Positions 17,059-26,613 are shown, numbered from the stretch's first letter. The stretch: DNA of 64,000 nt from an uncultured Prevotellaceae bacterium (GCA_902784615.1 CACZVN010000016.1:1-64000), one strand, 5' to 3'. The notes: generated by a model from the sequence alone, not told the origin. Translations and numbers: made by a program.

Positions 17059-17811
17059 TCAGATTTCTATTCTCTCAGAATAACTGACCTTGGTTTCGTC
17101 AGTATCTGGTGTGTCGTCAGTGATAATGAGATGATGGAAGTCGTTGGTGACATTCTCCAATCCAGCATTATGACAACGGAAGGTAATGCTGGGATGCTCC
17201 TTGATGAGGGGGAGGTTATGCGTACACATCACGACAGCCGTCCCTTCTTCTGCAATCTGAAAGAGCAGTTGGATAATCTCGTTGGAGGTCTCTGGATCCA
17301 GATTGCCTGTAGGCTCATCAGCAAGGATCAGTTTCGGACGGTTCAGAATTGCTCTGGCAATAGCGACACGTTGTTGCTCACCTCCTGAGAGTTCGAAGGG
17401 CATGCTACCAGGTCTGTCTTCCATGCCTACTGCTTTCAGAACCTTGTGGATGCGCTCGTCGATCTCATTCCTCTTCTTCCAACCTGTGGCCCTGAGCACG
17501 AACTCCAGATTCTTATAAACCGTACGGTCTGCCAGCAGTTGGAAATCCTGGAACACCACACCCATTTCCCTGCGAAGGGCTGGGATTTCCTTACGACGGA
17601 TGGTTAACAGGTCATAGCCGAGGACTGTAGCCTCCTCTGCCTCATCCACATCCAGTTCACAGTAGAGAGTCCTCATCAGTGTGGTCTTACCAGAACCTAC
17701 ACGGCCGATGATATAGATAAACTGTCCTTCCTCTACTTGGAAGGTGACATCCCGTAGTACACAGATCTTGTGTCGCTGGTAGATGTTGGCTTTTTTATAA
17801 CTGATCAGCAT
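17059..17811 (-). CDS. ftsE: Cell-division ABC ATPase FtsE
   Basis: ATPase of the FtsEX complex that activates septal peptidoglycan hydrolysis. Walker [11 protein letters not shown]-loop [17 protein letters not shown], signature [14 protein letters not shown], Walker [13 protein letters not shown]. The FQDFQLL stretch is characteristic of FtsE. The start is ATG 17811 (MLISYKKAN); the longer frame uses TTG. No ftsX is adjacent; it must lie elsewhere. The C-terminal ~30 residues ([14 protein letters not shown]) form an extra acidic tail. It sits between hisIE and lysC in one run of same-strand genes. Confidence 0.9.
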   Translation of the reverse strand: MLISYKKANIYQRHKICVLRDVTFQVEEGQFIYIIGRVGSGKTTLMRTLYCELDVDEAEEATVLGYDLLTIRRKEIPALRREMGVVFQDFQLLADRTVYKNLEFVLRATGWKKRNEIDERIHKVLKAVGMEDRPGSMPFELSGGEQQRVAIARAILNRPKLILADEPTGNLDPETSNEIIQLLFQIAEEGTAVVMCTHNLPLIKEHPSITFRCHNAGLENVTNDFHHLIITDDTPDTDETKVSYSERIEI

Positions 17812-17835
17812 ATCTAACAATTTACTATTTTACCT

Positions 17836-18483
17836 TTATTTCATCTCTCCCTTGGCCTTGGCCTCGCGACGCTTCTTATCCCATTCAGGGTCATGGCGCT
17901 TGTGTAGTTCCTCTGCGATATCTTCGATACGCATACCTTTGCTGGCTAATAGCACAATCAGGTGATAGATCATGTCGGAAACTTCATAACTCAACTGCTC
18001 GTTGGTTCCTGTGCAGGCCTCAATGACAGCCTCCAATGATTCTTCGCCAACCTTTTGAGCGATACGCTTCACTCCGTCCTTGAAGAGTTTGGTGGTATAG
18101 CTGCCTTCTGGCATTTCTTCGTGACGCTTATTGATAAAGTCTTGAAGTTCCGTCAGGAAGAGTAGGGGATTCTGCTCGTTGTTCTCGCCCCAACAGGTAT
18201 CTGTGCCAGTGTGGCAGGTGGGACCGTCAGGATGAGCCTTCACCAACAGGGTATCGTTGTCGCAGTCCACTTTGATATCCACGAGGTGCAGGAAATTGCC
18301 ACTGGTCTCACCTTTTGTCCACAGACAGTTACGTGAACGACTCCAGAATGTTACCTTCTTCGTATCAAGCGTTTTCTGATAAGCCTCTTGGTTCATATAG
18401 CCAAGCATCAGCACATTCTTAGTCTCGGCATCCTGTATGATAGCGGGCACAAGCCCACCGCATTTCTCAAAATCTATCTTCAT
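17836..18483 (-). CDS. hisIE: Bifunctional phosphoribosyl-AMP cyclohydrolase / phosphoribosyl-ATP pyrophosphatase
   Basis: Performs histidine biosynthesis steps two and three. The N-terminal HisI domain (about 1-110) has [18 protein letters not shown] and the zinc-binding cysteines in CHTGTDTCW. The C-terminal HisE domain (about 115-205) has [18 protein letters not shown] and the metal-binding acidic helix. The Lys-rich tail is unremarkable. The ATG overlaps the hisF stop (ATGA at 18480-18483). Confidence 0.96.
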   Translation of the reverse strand: MKIDFEKCGGLVPAIIQDAETKNVLMLGYMNQEAYQKTLDTKKVTFWSRSRNCLWTKGETSGNFLHLVDIKVDCDNDTLLVKAHPDGPTCHTGTDTCWGENNEQNPLLFLTELQDFINKRHEEMPEGSYTTKLFKDGVKRIAQKVGEESLEAVIEACTGTNEQLSYEVSDMIYHLIVLLASKGMRIEDIAEELHKRHDPEWDKKRREAKAKGEMK

Positions 18484-19238
18484 ATACGTACGTTTATTCC
18501 TTCTGATTTTAAATACTGTTTGAGTTCTGGGATAGGAATTTCCCCAAAGTGGAAGACACTAGCGGCCAGGGCAGCATCCGAATGTCCTTCGATGAAGGTG
18601 TCGCGGAAGTGTTCTTTCTTACCTGCACCTCCACTAGCGATGATAGGAATCGACAGATTGTCTGCCAGTTCGCGCAGGGCCTCATTGGCATAGCCTTCTT
18701 TCACGCCGTCGTGGTTCATGCTGGTGAAGAGGATCTCTCCTGCACCACGCTCCTGTGCCTCATGGGCCCATTCGAAGAGTCCTCTTTCCGTGCGTTCTCT
18801 TCCGCCTTTCAGATAACAGTGCCATCCGTCTTCATTCAAACGGGCATCGATGGCACAGACACAGACCTGAGAGCCGAAACGATTCGTGATCTCATCAATC
18901 AGTTCCGGACGACGGATAGCAGCACTGTTTACACTCACCTTGTCGGCACCGGCATAAAGCAGTCGCTCCACATCTGCCAGTTCGTTGACGCCTCCACCTA
19001 CGGTAAAGGGAATATTGATCTCCTGAGCCACGCGTGTCACCATCTCCGTGAACGTCTTACGACCTTCGAAAGAGGCGGTGATGTCGAGGAAACACAGTTC
19101 GTCTGCCCCCTGTTCACTATAGGCTTTGCCCAGTTCTACGGGGTCGCCCGCACTTCGCAGATTCACGAAGTTCGTGCCCTTGACGGTCTCGCCGTCCTTG
19201 ACATCCAGACAGGGTATTATGCGTTTTGCCAGTCCCAT
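18480..19238 (-). CDS. hisF: Imidazole glycerol phosphate synthase, cyclase subunit
   Basis: TIM-barrel cyclase that pairs with HisH to make IGP and AICAR. Catalytic aspartates are visible in [10 protein letters not shown] (residue 11) and in CAIDARL (about 130). The phosphate-binding loops [10 protein letters not shown] and [13 protein letters not shown] are intact. 252 residues. It overlaps the end of hisA by 22 bp. Confidence 0.97.
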   Translation of the reverse strand: MGLAKRIIPCLDVKDGETVKGTNFVNLRSAGDPVELGKAYSEQGADELCFLDITASFEGRKTFTEMVTRVAQEINIPFTVGGGVNELADVERLLYAGADKVSVNSAAIRRPELIDEITNRFGSQVCVCAIDARLNEDGWHCYLKGGRERTERGLFEWAHEAQERGAGEILFTSMNHDGVKEGYANEALRELADNLSIPIIASGGAGKKEHFRDTFIEGHSDAALAASVFHFGEIPIPELKQYLKSEGINVRI

Positions 19239-19939
19239 AGCTCTTTCAGATTGATTTTACCTTCATATATAGCCTTACCAAAGACGACGGCAGGGATGCC
19301 TGCTGCGTCGAGGGCTATGATGTCTTCTTTCGACGATACACCTCCACTGGCTATCAAATGCAGTTCAGGGTAGGTGTCCATCACCTGCTTATACAGATCG
19401 ATGGCAGGCCCAGCAAGCGTACCATCCTTTGATATCTCCGTGCAGAGCACGTTCTTTACACCAGCCTTGATATACTTTTGTAAAAACGGCAGCAGGTCTT
19501 CGCTCGAATCTTCTTTCCAGCCGTTGATGCTGATCTTTCCATGGCGCACGTCAGCGCCTAATATCAAGCGCTCAGCCCCGTATTTCTCCAACCATCCCAT
19601 AAAGAGTTCTGGCTGGGTGACGGCGATAGAACCTATCGTAACCATCGAGGCTCCAGAGGCAAAGACCTTCTCAATATCCTCATCCGTCTTGATGCCACCA
19701 CCAAAATCTACAGTGAGATTTGTCTTTGTGGTAATCGCCTTCAACACGGCCTCGTTGACGATATGCTTTGACTTAGCGCCATCGAGATCTACCACATGCA
19801 GACGCTTAAACCCTATGTTTTCAAACTCATGAGCCATATCTAAAGGCTCACCATAGACCGTTTTCTGGTCATAATCGCCTTTTGTCAAGCGCACGCACTG
19901 ACCGTTGATGATATCTATGGCGGGAATCAGTTCTATCAT
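19217..19939 (-). CDS. hisA: ProFAR isomerase
   Basis: TIM-barrel isomerase for the fourth histidine step. Catalytic Asp8 in [14 protein letters not shown] and the second aspartate in [10 protein letters not shown]; phosphate loops [11 protein letters not shown] and [10 protein letters not shown]. 240 residues. It overlaps hisH by ATGA and hisF by 22 bp. Confidence 0.97.
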   Translation of the reverse strand: MIELIPAIDIINGQCVRLTKGDYDQKTVYGEPLDMAHEFENIGFKRLHVVDLDGAKSKHIVNEAVLKAITTKTNLTVDFGGGIKTDEDIEKVFASGASMVTIGSIAVTQPELFMGWLEKYGAERLILGADVRHGKISINGWKEDSSEDLLPFLQKYIKAGVKNVLCTEISKDGTLAGPAIDLYKQVMDTYPELHLIASGGVSSKEDIIALDAAGIPAVVFGKAIYEGKINLKELWDWQNA

Positions 19940-20523
19940 AGTTCGAGGAAGTTTTTGAGAATACGTTCACCCACCTTACCACTCTTCTCGGGGTGGAATT
20001 GGCAGGTATAGAAATTGTCTTTGTGCATTGAGGCCGAGTAGGGCAGGATATAGTCTGCCGTGGCAATGGTCTCTTGGCATAATGGAACATAGTAACTGTG
20101 TACGAAATAGACGTAGCCACCCTCAATACCCTCCATCAAGGGAGATTTTGTATCGAAGAGTTTGTTCCATCCCATGCAGGGTACCTTGTCCTCATGTTTC
20201 TCAGGCACAAAACGCTTGACCTCTGCGTCGAAGATTCCGATACAGTCGGCATCTCCTTCTTCAGAATGCTTGCAAAGCAACTGCTGTCCTACGCAGATGC
20301 CAAATACAGGCTGTTTCAGGTCACGGATCACCTCGTCGAGTCGCCTGGCCTTCAGGTATTCCATGGCTTCAGCGGCATGGCCCTGTCCAGGGAAGAGCAC
20401 ACGGTCTGCCTTTTTCAGCAATTCCGCATCATCCGTCAGCAATGGTTCAATACCCATCCGTCGGAGGGCATTTACCACGGAATAGATATTCCCTGCGTTA
20501 TATTTGACGATTGCTACCTGCAT
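19936..20523 (-). CDS. hisH: Imidazole glycerol phosphate synthase, glutaminase subunit
   Basis: Class I glutamine amidotransferase that feeds ammonia to HisF. The triad is visible: Cys in FGICVGQQLL, and His and Glu in CQFHPEKSG. 195 residues, normal. Its ATG shares one base with the purU stop (TAATG). The other histidine genes (hisG, hisD, hisC, hisB) are not in the window. Confidence 0.96.
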   Translation of the reverse strand: MQVAIVKYNAGNIYSVVNALRRMGIEPLLTDDAELLKKADRVLFPGQGHAAEAMEYLKARRLDEVIRDLKQPVFGICVGQQLLCKHSEEGDADCIGIFDAEVKRFVPEKHEDKVPCMGWNKLFDTKSPLMEGIEGGYVYFVHSYYVPLCQETIATADYILPYSASMHKDNFYTCQFHPEKSGKVGERILKNFLEL

Positions 20524-21386
20524 TATGAGAAGATGATCGTTTTGTTCTTATAAGTGAGAATCTTTCGCTGGATATGTTTTGATACGGCATGTGAAAGCAC
20601 GATCTTCTCGAGATCCTTGCCTTTCAGTACCAGACTCTCAGGGGTGTCCTTATGGGTAATACGCGTCACATCCTGTTCGATGATAGGACCTGCGTCGAGT
20701 TCTGCCGTCACATAGTGACTGGTGGCTCCGATAATCTTCACACCACGCTCGTAAGCCTGATGATAGGGCTTGGCACCAATAAAGGCGGGTAAGAAGGAGT
20801 GGTGGATATTGATGATATGATGCGGGTACTCGGCAATCATCTCGTCTGAGATAATCTGCATATAGCGGGCCAGCACGATAAACGAGATATCCTCCTTCTT
20901 CAGAAGATCCATCTCGGCCTGCTCTACCTCAGCCTTGTTCGAGTGGTCCTTCTTAATACTCCAGACGTAGTAGGGGATGCCAAACTGCTCGGCGACATAG
21001 CGCAGATCCTCGTGGTTAGAAACGATACAGGGAATATCGCAGTTGAACTCTCCAGCCTTCCATCGCGCCAGCAGGTCGTAGAGACAATGACTCATCTTTG
21101 ATACAAAGATAGCCATGCGGGGGCGCTTGTCACTGTAATAGAGACTGAACTTCATCTGGTAGCGCTGCGCATAAAGTGTCGTGAGGTAGTCGTATAGTTT
21201 GTCGCGTGGAATCAGGAATCCTTCAAGTTCCCATTCTATTCTCATAAAGAACATGCCATCTACTTTATCAACATACTGGTCCAGATAGACGATGTTCCCT
21301 TTATTATCCGTAATAAACTTCGTGACTTCCGAAATGATTCCCTGCTGATCAGGGCAGTGTAAGAGCAAAATTGCTGTTGTATCCAT
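20523..21386 (-). CDS. purU: Formyltetrahydrofolate deformylase
   Basis: Hydrolyses 10-formyl-THF to formate and THF. N-terminal ACT domain (about 1-80, TAILLLHCPDQQGIISEVTK), then a formyltransferase fold with NIHHSFLPAF, GATSHYVTAELDAGPI and catalytic Asn, His and Asp. 287 residues. It heads the his-ftsE-lys run behind a TACCTTTG box. The link to histidine may be one-carbon balance, since HisF releases AICAR, which consumes formyl-THF; that is inference. Confidence 0.94.
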   Translation of the reverse strand: MDTTAILLLHCPDQQGIISEVTKFITDNKGNIVYLDQYVDKVDGMFFMRIEWELEGFLIPRDKLYDYLTTLYAQRYQMKFSLYYSDKRPRMAIFVSKMSHCLYDLLARWKAGEFNCDIPCIVSNHEDLRYVAEQFGIPYYVWSIKKDHSNKAEVEQAEMDLLKKEDISFIVLARYMQIISDEMIAEYPHHIINIHHSFLPAFIGAKPYHQAYERGVKIIGATSHYVTAELDAGPIIEQDVTRITHKDTPESLVLKGKDLEKIVLSHAVSKHIQRKILTYKNKTIIFS

Positions 21387-21418
21387 CTTTTTTGTTATAA
21401 TCTTGAAATTTCAAGGCG

Positions 21419-21426
21419 CAAAGGTA
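21419..21426 (-). promoter_or_regulatory. -7 box for the purU-his-lys run
   Basis: TACCTTTG on the minus strand, 32 nt upstream of the purU ATG. No convincing -33. No leader peptide or attenuator hairpin rich in His codons is visible. Confidence 0.5.
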
Positions 21427-21480
21427 CAAAAAAGAATTGGTAATACGCGTGATATTTACGAGAAATCGCAAATATAACCT

Positions 21481-21498
21481 TAATTTCTTAAGAAATTA
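21481..21498. repeat. Perfect 18-bp palindrome
   Basis: taatttcttaagaaatta is its own reverse complement. It lies between the FHA gene's stop and the purU promoter. It is AT-rich with no T-run, so a weak terminator or an operator are both possible. Confidence 0.4.
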
Positions 21499-21505
21499 CG
21501 TATTT

Positions 21506-22039
21506 TTATTCGTCTTCGCCCTCTGCAGTGCGCAAAATGATACTTGTTGCACCAAGGGTGAAGAGGGTGCCATCGTTGATGACACGACGTTCTTTGGGGG
21601 AGAGTTCCACGTTATCGACAAAGGTTCCAGTATTGCTGTTATTGTCTTTCAGGGTGTAGCGAAGACCACCTTTTTTGTCACGGCTGACGGTAATCGTACA
21701 ATGGTTCAGATCGACACTGGGATCAACGGTCTCAAAGGTACAATTGGCAGGATTGCCTTTCTGGTATCTGCCGATGACGTTATCTCCCATACGGAGAGGG
21801 ATGACCTGTTTGAAGTGGAAGACGTTCTCAATGACTACAATGGATCCGCAACCCTCTTCGTTGGCCTGTTCGTTGGGATTCTCATCCTTCTGACGCTCAC
21901 GGAGTTTGCTGACACCTATACGGATGCCAAACTCCTTGCCACAGTCAGGACATTTGAAGACCAGCGACTGGCCTTCCGTATATTGTGTCTCATCAAAGGT
22001 GATGAATTGGTCACATTTAGGGCAACGTACTCTTTTCAT
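21506..22039 (-). CDS. Zinc-ribbon plus FHA-domain protein
   Basis: The N-terminal ~35 residues form a zinc ribbon of the MJ0042 type (Cys6, Cys9, Cys30, Cys33 in RCPKCD and FKCPDCGKEFG). The C-terminal half is a forkhead-associated domain (about 80-170) with the phospho-threonine-binding features VIGRYQKG, LNHCTITV and NSNTGTFVDN. FHA domains bind phosphothreonine, so a Ser/Thr kinase partner is expected. The only kinase-fold protein in the window (41336-42670) looks inactive. Coupled to the SPOR gene by ATGA. Confidence 0.85.
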   Translation of the reverse strand: MKRVRCPKCDQFITFDETQYTEGQSLVFKCPDCGKEFGIRIGVSKLRERQKDENPNEQANEEGCGSIVVIENVFHFKQVIPLRMGDNVIGRYQKGNPANCTFETVDPSVDLNHCTITVSRDKKGGLRYTLKDNNSNTGTFVDNVELSPKERRVINDGTLFTLGATSIILRTAEGEDE

Positions 22040-23052
22040 TGTTTGCTGAAGCGATAGACCCAGGCCTCTCCCAGTTCCTTGTGCTTGTGGATGCTCTGGA
22101 GGGCTATATAGGCATCATTGGGCGTCTGATAATTTCCATAGATGACTCGTCTGACGTCATTATGCATATAGATTTCCACACTGTCAAGTCCTTTCTGCTT
22201 AAGCATGTCGATAAACATCTGGGCGTTTTGCTTGCTGACATAACTGGCCAATACGATACAATAACCTTTTTTGATAGAGTCTGTCTCGACCTTTTTGACT
22301 ACCTGTGTCGTATCTTTCTTCAGGATGGTATCCACCTTGACTGGTGCCTTGACAATGTCTTCTTTTTTGATCTCAATCTTACTGGTGTTCGTATCCTTCG
22401 ACATCATACCAAACAGGATATTACTGTTAATATTACTGATGGTGCGTGTCATCAATTCCGTCTTACCCGTGGGGAGGGCCAGGATGAATATGGCCAACAG
22501 GATGGCTGCAATAGCAACGGTGTTACGAATCCATGAGAACTTGATCTTGACGACATCATCCTCTTCGTCTTCCTCCTGCTCGTCTTCAGGCATGTCCATG
22601 CCAAAGATCTTGGCAGTGGATTCCTCCTCCTCCTGCAAAGGACTCATCTCAAAGGAACCGAGTCCATAGAGACCAGGACTGAGAATACCGGCCTCGCATG
22701 GCGTGAACTGATAATTGCCTTCCTCGTTGAGTGCCAGAATGCCGATATCATTCAGTTCGTAGAATCCTTCTGTTTCCAGATGCATCTTCAACTCGTTCAC
22801 CTCGTCTTCAATGCGCTGGAGGGCTTCAGGATAACTGATGTCATAGGCCTCGACATACGACTGCGCCAACAGGGAGTCGTTGATCTTGAGTTGTGGATTG
22901 AAACCAAGCGTGCGCAATGGCGGCAGGAACAGTTGGTCGTCCTCGTCATAGCGCGCACTGACATGATGTGCCATAAAACCGCCCAGTTCTGGGACAATGA
23001 CACAGTCGTTGCTCAGCAGAAGTATCTCAATATGCCTTTCTAGTTCAATCAC
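22036..23052 (-). CDS. HU-CCDC81-like / transmembrane / SPOR-domain protein
   Basis: N-terminal HU-like domain of the bacterial CCDC81 type (about 1-60, HIEILLLSNDCVIVPELGGF), a second similar module to about 130, an acidic linker (EDEQEEDEEDDVVKIKF), one membrane helix (about 178-195), and a C-terminal periplasmic SPOR domain (about 262-338) that should bind denuded septal glycan. It therefore has a cytoplasmic DNA-binding-like fold tethered to the division site. The start is GTG 23050-23052, only 5 nt from a TACTTTTG box, which would give a leaderless mRNA. Confidence 0.82.
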   Translation of the reverse strand: MIELERHIEILLLSNDCVIVPELGGFMAHHVSARYDEDDQLFLPPLRTLGFNPQLKINDSLLAQSYVEAYDISYPEALQRIEDEVNELKMHLETEGFYELNDIGILALNEEGNYQFTPCEAGILSPGLYGLGSFEMSPLQEEEESTAKIFGMDMPEDEQEEDEEDDVVKIKFSWIRNTVAIAAILLAIFILALPTGKTELMTRTISNINSNILFGMMSKDTNTSKIEIKKEDIVKAPVKVDTILKKDTTQVVKKVETDSIKKGYCIVLASYVSKQNAQMFIDMLKQKGLDSVEIYMHNDVRRVIYGNYQTPNDAYIALQSIHKHKELGEAWVYRFSKQ

Positions 23053-23057
23053 GTGTG

Positions 23058-23065
23058 CAAAAGTA
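23058..23065 (-). promoter_or_regulatory. -7 box almost touching the SPOR gene start
   Basis: TACTTTTG on the minus strand ends 5 nt before the GTG start. Confidence 0.45.
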
Positions 23066-23130
23066 CGGCTTTTTTATGAAATAAACAAATAAAAGAAACT
23101 TAAAATGTCAATAAAATGATTTTTTTACCG

Positions 23131-23138
23131 TATCTTTG
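23131..23138 (+). promoter_or_regulatory. -7 box for rfbC
   Basis: TATCTTTG on the plus strand, 17 nt before the ATG. The -33 element is unclear. Confidence 0.55.
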
Positions 23139-23155
23139 CACCAAAATTCAGAACG

Positions 23156-23704
23156 ATGGAATATATCAAGACCGAGATAGATGGCGTCTATATCATAGAA
23201 CCAAAGGTTTTCAACGATGCCCGTGGCTATTTCATGGAAGCGTGGAAACAAGCAGAGTTCAATGACCACATTGGGAAGGTGGACTTCATTCAGGATAATG
23301 AGTCGAAGTCGTCTTATGGTGTGTTGCGCGGACTCCATTATCAGAAAGGGGATCTCTCACAAGCCAAACTGGTTCGCGTGATTAAAGGAAAGGTGTTGGA
23401 TGTGGCCGTGGATATCCGTAAGTCGAGTCCTACCTTTGGCAAACACGTGATGGTGGAACTGAGTGAGGAGAATAAGCGTCAGTTCTTTATTCCCCGAGGC
23501 TTTGCCCACGGTTTCCTGGTACTTAGCGAGGAGGCTGTCTTTACCTATAAGGTGGATAACCCATACGCACCGCAGGCAGAAACGGGTATCCGTTGGAATG
23601 ATCCCGACCTCGCCATCGAGTGGCCCATTGATTCCTCGGAGGTTCAGACAAGTGAGAAGGATTTGAAGCAACCCTTCTTTAAGAATGCAGAAGTGTTTGA
23701 TTAA
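23156..23704 (+). CDS. rfbC: dTDP-4-dehydrorhamnose 3,5-epimerase
   Basis: Cupin-fold epimerase in dTDP-L-rhamnose synthesis. Signature segments are GVLRGLHYQKG with the catalytic histidine, FIPRGFAHGFLVLSE, and the YKVDNPYAP loop with catalytic tyrosine. 182 residues, normal. rfbA, rfbB and rfbD are not adjacent. It is followed 18 bp later by ugd, so the pair supplies sugars for surface polysaccharide. Confidence 0.95.
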   Translation: MEYIKTEIDGVYIIEPKVFNDARGYFMEAWKQAEFNDHIGKVDFIQDNESKSSYGVLRGLHYQKGDLSQAKLVRVIKGKVLDVAVDIRKSSPTFGKHVMVELSEENKRQFFIPRGFAHGFLVLSEEAVFTYKVDNPYAPQAETGIRWNDPDLAIEWPIDSSEVQTSEKDLKQPFFKNAEVFD

Positions 23705-23722
23705 CAATTTATTATCACGTAT

Positions 23723-25042
23723 ATGAATATCGCAATTGTAGGAACTGGTTATGTCGGTTTAGTGTCAGGTACTTGTTTTGCTGACACGGGTGCTAATGTG
23801 ACATGTGTCGATGTCGATGAGAAGAAGATCGAGCGTCTGAAGAATGGTGAGATACCCATCTATGAGCCAGGTCTCGATGAACTCGTGAAGAAGAATGTGG
23901 CTGCTGGCCGTCTAAAGTTCACGACGGACTTGGCTTCTGTTCTTGACGATGTGGAGATTGTCTTCTCAGCCGTTGGTACACCTCCCGACGAGGATGGCAG
24001 TGCAGATCTGAAGTATGTGCTTCAGGTGGCCAAGACCATCGGCGAGAACCTGAAGAAATATGTGGTTGTCGTGACGAAATCGACCGTTCCCGTAGGCACA
24101 GCACGAAAAGTGCGTAAGGCCATCGAAGACGAGTTGGCTAAGCGTGGGGTTGATATTGAGTTCGATGTGGCTTCTAACCCAGAGTTCCTGAAGGAGGGTA
24201 ACGCCATCAAGGACTTCATGTCGCCAGACCGTGTGGTGGTCGGTGTGGAGAGCGAACATGCCAAGAAGGTGCTGACCAAACTTTACAAACCTTTTATGGT
24301 TAATAATTTCCGTGTGATCTTCATGGATATTCCCTCTGCTGAGATGACGAAATATGCTGCCAACTCCATGCTGGCCACGCGTATCTCGTTCATGAACGAT
24401 ATCGCCAATCTCTGTGAACGGGTGGGGGCAGATGTAAATATGGTACGCGCGGGAATTGGTTCCGACACCCGTATCGGACGTAAGTTCCTCTATGCTGGCT
24501 GTGGCTATGGTGGCTCGTGCTTCCCCAAGGATGTGAAGGCCCTCATCAAGACGGCAGACCAGAACGGCTATTCCATGGAGGTGCTGAAGGCTGTCGAGCG
24601 TGTCAATGAGAAGCAGAAGAGTGTACTCTATGAGAAACTCATCAAGGCCTTTGGCTCTGAAGAGGCGCTGAAAGGCAAGACGATTGCCATGTGGGGTCTC
24701 TCCTTTAAGCCTGAGACGGATGATATGCGCGAATCGACAGCGCTTGTGATGATCGAGAAACTGTTGGCTGCAGGCTGTATTGTCCGTGCCTACGACCCCA
24801 TTGCCATGGAAGAGTGCAAGCGTCGTATTGGTGATGCCGTGACCTACTGTCGTGATATGTACGATGCCGTGCTCGACGCTGACGCCCTGCTGTTGCTCAC
24901 GGAGTGGAAGGAGTTCCGTCTGCCTGGATGGGGTGTTATCAAGAAAGCCATGAAACAGCCGCTCGTCATCGACGGACGTAATATCTTTGATTCAGAGGAA
25001 CTGCAGGAGAATGGTTTCGACTATCGCTGCATTGGTAAGTGA
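23723..25042 (+). CDS. ugd: UDP-glucose 6-dehydrogenase
   Basis: NAD-dependent four-electron oxidation of UDP-glucose to UDP-glucuronate. Rossmann motif GTGYVGLVSGTCF at the N-terminus, catalytic cysteine in GYGGSCFPKDVKAL near residue 265, and the C-terminal UDP-binding domain (MWGLSFKPETDDMRES). 439 residues, normal. The stop is immediately followed by the ATG of a lipoprotein gene. Confidence 0.96.
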   Translation: MNIAIVGTGYVGLVSGTCFADTGANVTCVDVDEKKIERLKNGEIPIYEPGLDELVKKNVAAGRLKFTTDLASVLDDVEIVFSAVGTPPDEDGSADLKYVLQVAKTIGENLKKYVVVVTKSTVPVGTARKVRKAIEDELAKRGVDIEFDVASNPEFLKEGNAIKDFMSPDRVVVGVESEHAKKVLTKLYKPFMVNNFRVIFMDIPSAEMTKYAANSMLATRISFMNDIANLCERVGADVNMVRAGIGSDTRIGRKFLYAGCGYGGSCFPKDVKALIKTADQNGYSMEVLKAVERVNEKQKSVLYEKLIKAFGSEEALKGKTIAMWGLSFKPETDDMRESTALVMIEKLLAAGCIVRAYDPIAMEECKRRIGDAVTYCRDMYDAVLDADALLLLTEWKEFRLPGWGVIKKAMKQPLVIDGRNIFDSEELQENGFDYRCIGK

Positions 25043-25834
25043 ATGAGGAAACAGACTACTATATTATTGCTGACTGTTGTCCTGACGATATTCTGTGGTT
25101 GTCAGGGCAATAAGTCGGCTGTTCCTTCGGAAGACAAGGAGGCTAAGGCCCTGCTCCAGGGTATCTGGGTGGAAGAGGAGAGTGGTGATGTGTCTATGCG
25201 CATTGTTGGCGACTCGATCTTCTATACGGATTCCACGAGTATGCCGTCCTATTTCAGGATTGTCGCTGATTCCCTGGTGATGGGATCCGGCACTTCATAC
25301 GCTATCGTGAAGCAGACGGAGAACTTATTCTGGTTTGTGAATCAGAACGGTGATATAGTTAAGTTTCAGAAAAGCAACGATCCTGTGGATGAGACGGAGT
25401 TTGTGCATGATACGCCCAGTGTGATGACCTATACCCATCAGGTGAAAACGGATTCTGTGGTGATGTATAATGGAGAACGCTTTCACTGGTATATTGCCAT
25501 CAACCCTACGAAGTACAAGGTGGTGAAGCGCAACTATAATGATGATGGTCTGGAGGTGGAGAATGTCTATTACGACAATATCATGCATGTCAGCCTCTTC
25601 CAAGGCGCACAAAGACTTTATTCTTCTGATTTCAAGAAGCAGATGTTTGTCAAACAGGTACCAGAGAACTTCCTGGAGAATGCTGTCTTGGCCAATATGG
25701 AATACAGTCGTGTGGATGCGGAGGGTTTTCATTTCAATGCCACCCTGTGCATCCCTGATGAGGCCAGTTGTTATGTCGTTGAGACGCTCATCGACCACAA
25801 GGGTCAGATGAGGATGAAGACGGTGGAGTATTGA
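25043..25834 (+). CDS. Lipoprotein, DUF4738-like
   Basis: Lipoprotein signal with a Cys near residue 20 (ILLLTVVLTIFCGCQG), then beta-rich sequence beginning LLQGIWVEEESGDVSMRIVG, which resembles the DUF4738 family of Bacteroidales. The second half (about 130-263) reads like a second similar sheet. Function unknown. Zero spacing from ugd suggests coexpression. Confidence 0.72.
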   Translation: MRKQTTILLLTVVLTIFCGCQGNKSAVPSEDKEAKALLQGIWVEEESGDVSMRIVGDSIFYTDSTSMPSYFRIVADSLVMGSGTSYAIVKQTENLFWFVNQNGDIVKFQKSNDPVDETEFVHDTPSVMTYTHQVKTDSVVMYNGERFHWYIAINPTKYKVVKRNYNDDGLEVENVYYDNIMHVSLFQGAQRLYSSDFKKQMFVKQVPENFLENAVLANMEYSRVDAEGFHFNATLCIPDEASCYVVETLIDHKGQMRMKTVEY

Positions 25835-25837
25835 GTA

Positions 25838-26611
25838 TTAGTCGTTAAGCCACGCGTCCAACAGCATCCTGGCAATCGAGAGTTTTTCGGGAATATCAGG
25901 CAGGTTGTCCTTACGGAACCAGCCCCCTTTGGCGATCTCACTCGCCTGGAGATGGATGTCACCAGAGACGTAGTCGGCATTGAAGCCCACCATCAGACCA
26001 CAGGGATAGGGCCAGGGCTGGGAACCGAAATAACGGATGTTCGTGATCGTCACCCCCGTCTCTTCAAGCGCCTCACGGGCAACGGCTTCTTCCAGTGTCT
26101 CACCTGTCTCCACGAATCCTGCCACCAGTCCGAAGAAATCCCTCTTGAAATTCTTGGCCCGCACCAGCAGTACCTCATCACCCTTATGGATGAGCACGAT
26201 GACAGCCGTAGCCAACTGCGGCCAGATCTCCTTGCCACATTCTGTACATTTCTTGGAGATATCGGTGTCCATACGCATGGGTGCACCACAGACACCACAG
26301 TATTTCGTATTCTGATCCCAGTAGAGCAGTTCCTGACACTTGCCGCCCTTCAGATAGAGGGGACGCTCCAGTTTATAATAACTCTGGCGCAGCCCGCACA
26401 TCTCGTAGCGGGGATCATCGGTGACCGGGGCATCGATACGATAGGTCTTCACGGGTGTACCGTCGGCCATCGGGGTGATGTTCATCACATTTGTCCAGGG
26501 TTTCACCGTCGTGGGAGGCTCCTCCCCACAGGGGATGGTATAGCCACCGTCGGTAGTTTTCTCCAACAGCAGGTCTTCCTTGCAGAATACGAAGTGGTAA
26601 CTCTTTGCCAT
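25838..26611 (-). CDS. nudC: NADH pyrophosphatase / RNA-decapping Nudix hydrolase
   Basis: Cleaves NAD(H), and in other bacteria removes NAD caps from RNA. A zinc ribbon with CGVCGAP and CTECGKEIWP is followed by the Nudix box GFVETGETLEEAVAREALEE and the NudC-specific SQPWPYPCGLM. ATG 26611 (MAKSYHF) is used because the upstream extension overlaps the preceding gene. It begins 2 nt after the stop of the 5'-nucleotidase gene. That pairing is functionally sensible, since both act on nucleotides, but they act in different compartments. Confidence 0.95.
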   Translation of the reverse strand: MAKSYHFVFCKEDLLLEKTTDGGYTIPCGEEPPTTVKPWTNVMNITPMADGTPVKTYRIDAPVTDDPRYEMCGLRQSYYKLERPLYLKGGKCQELLYWDQNTKYCGVCGAPMRMDTDISKKCTECGKEIWPQLATAVIVLIHKGDEVLLVRAKNFKRDFFGLVAGFVETGETLEEAVAREALEETGVTITNIRYFGSQPWPYPCGLMVGFNADYVSGDIHLQASEIAKGGWFRKDNLPDIPEKLSIARMLLDAWLND

Positions 26612-26613
26612 CT

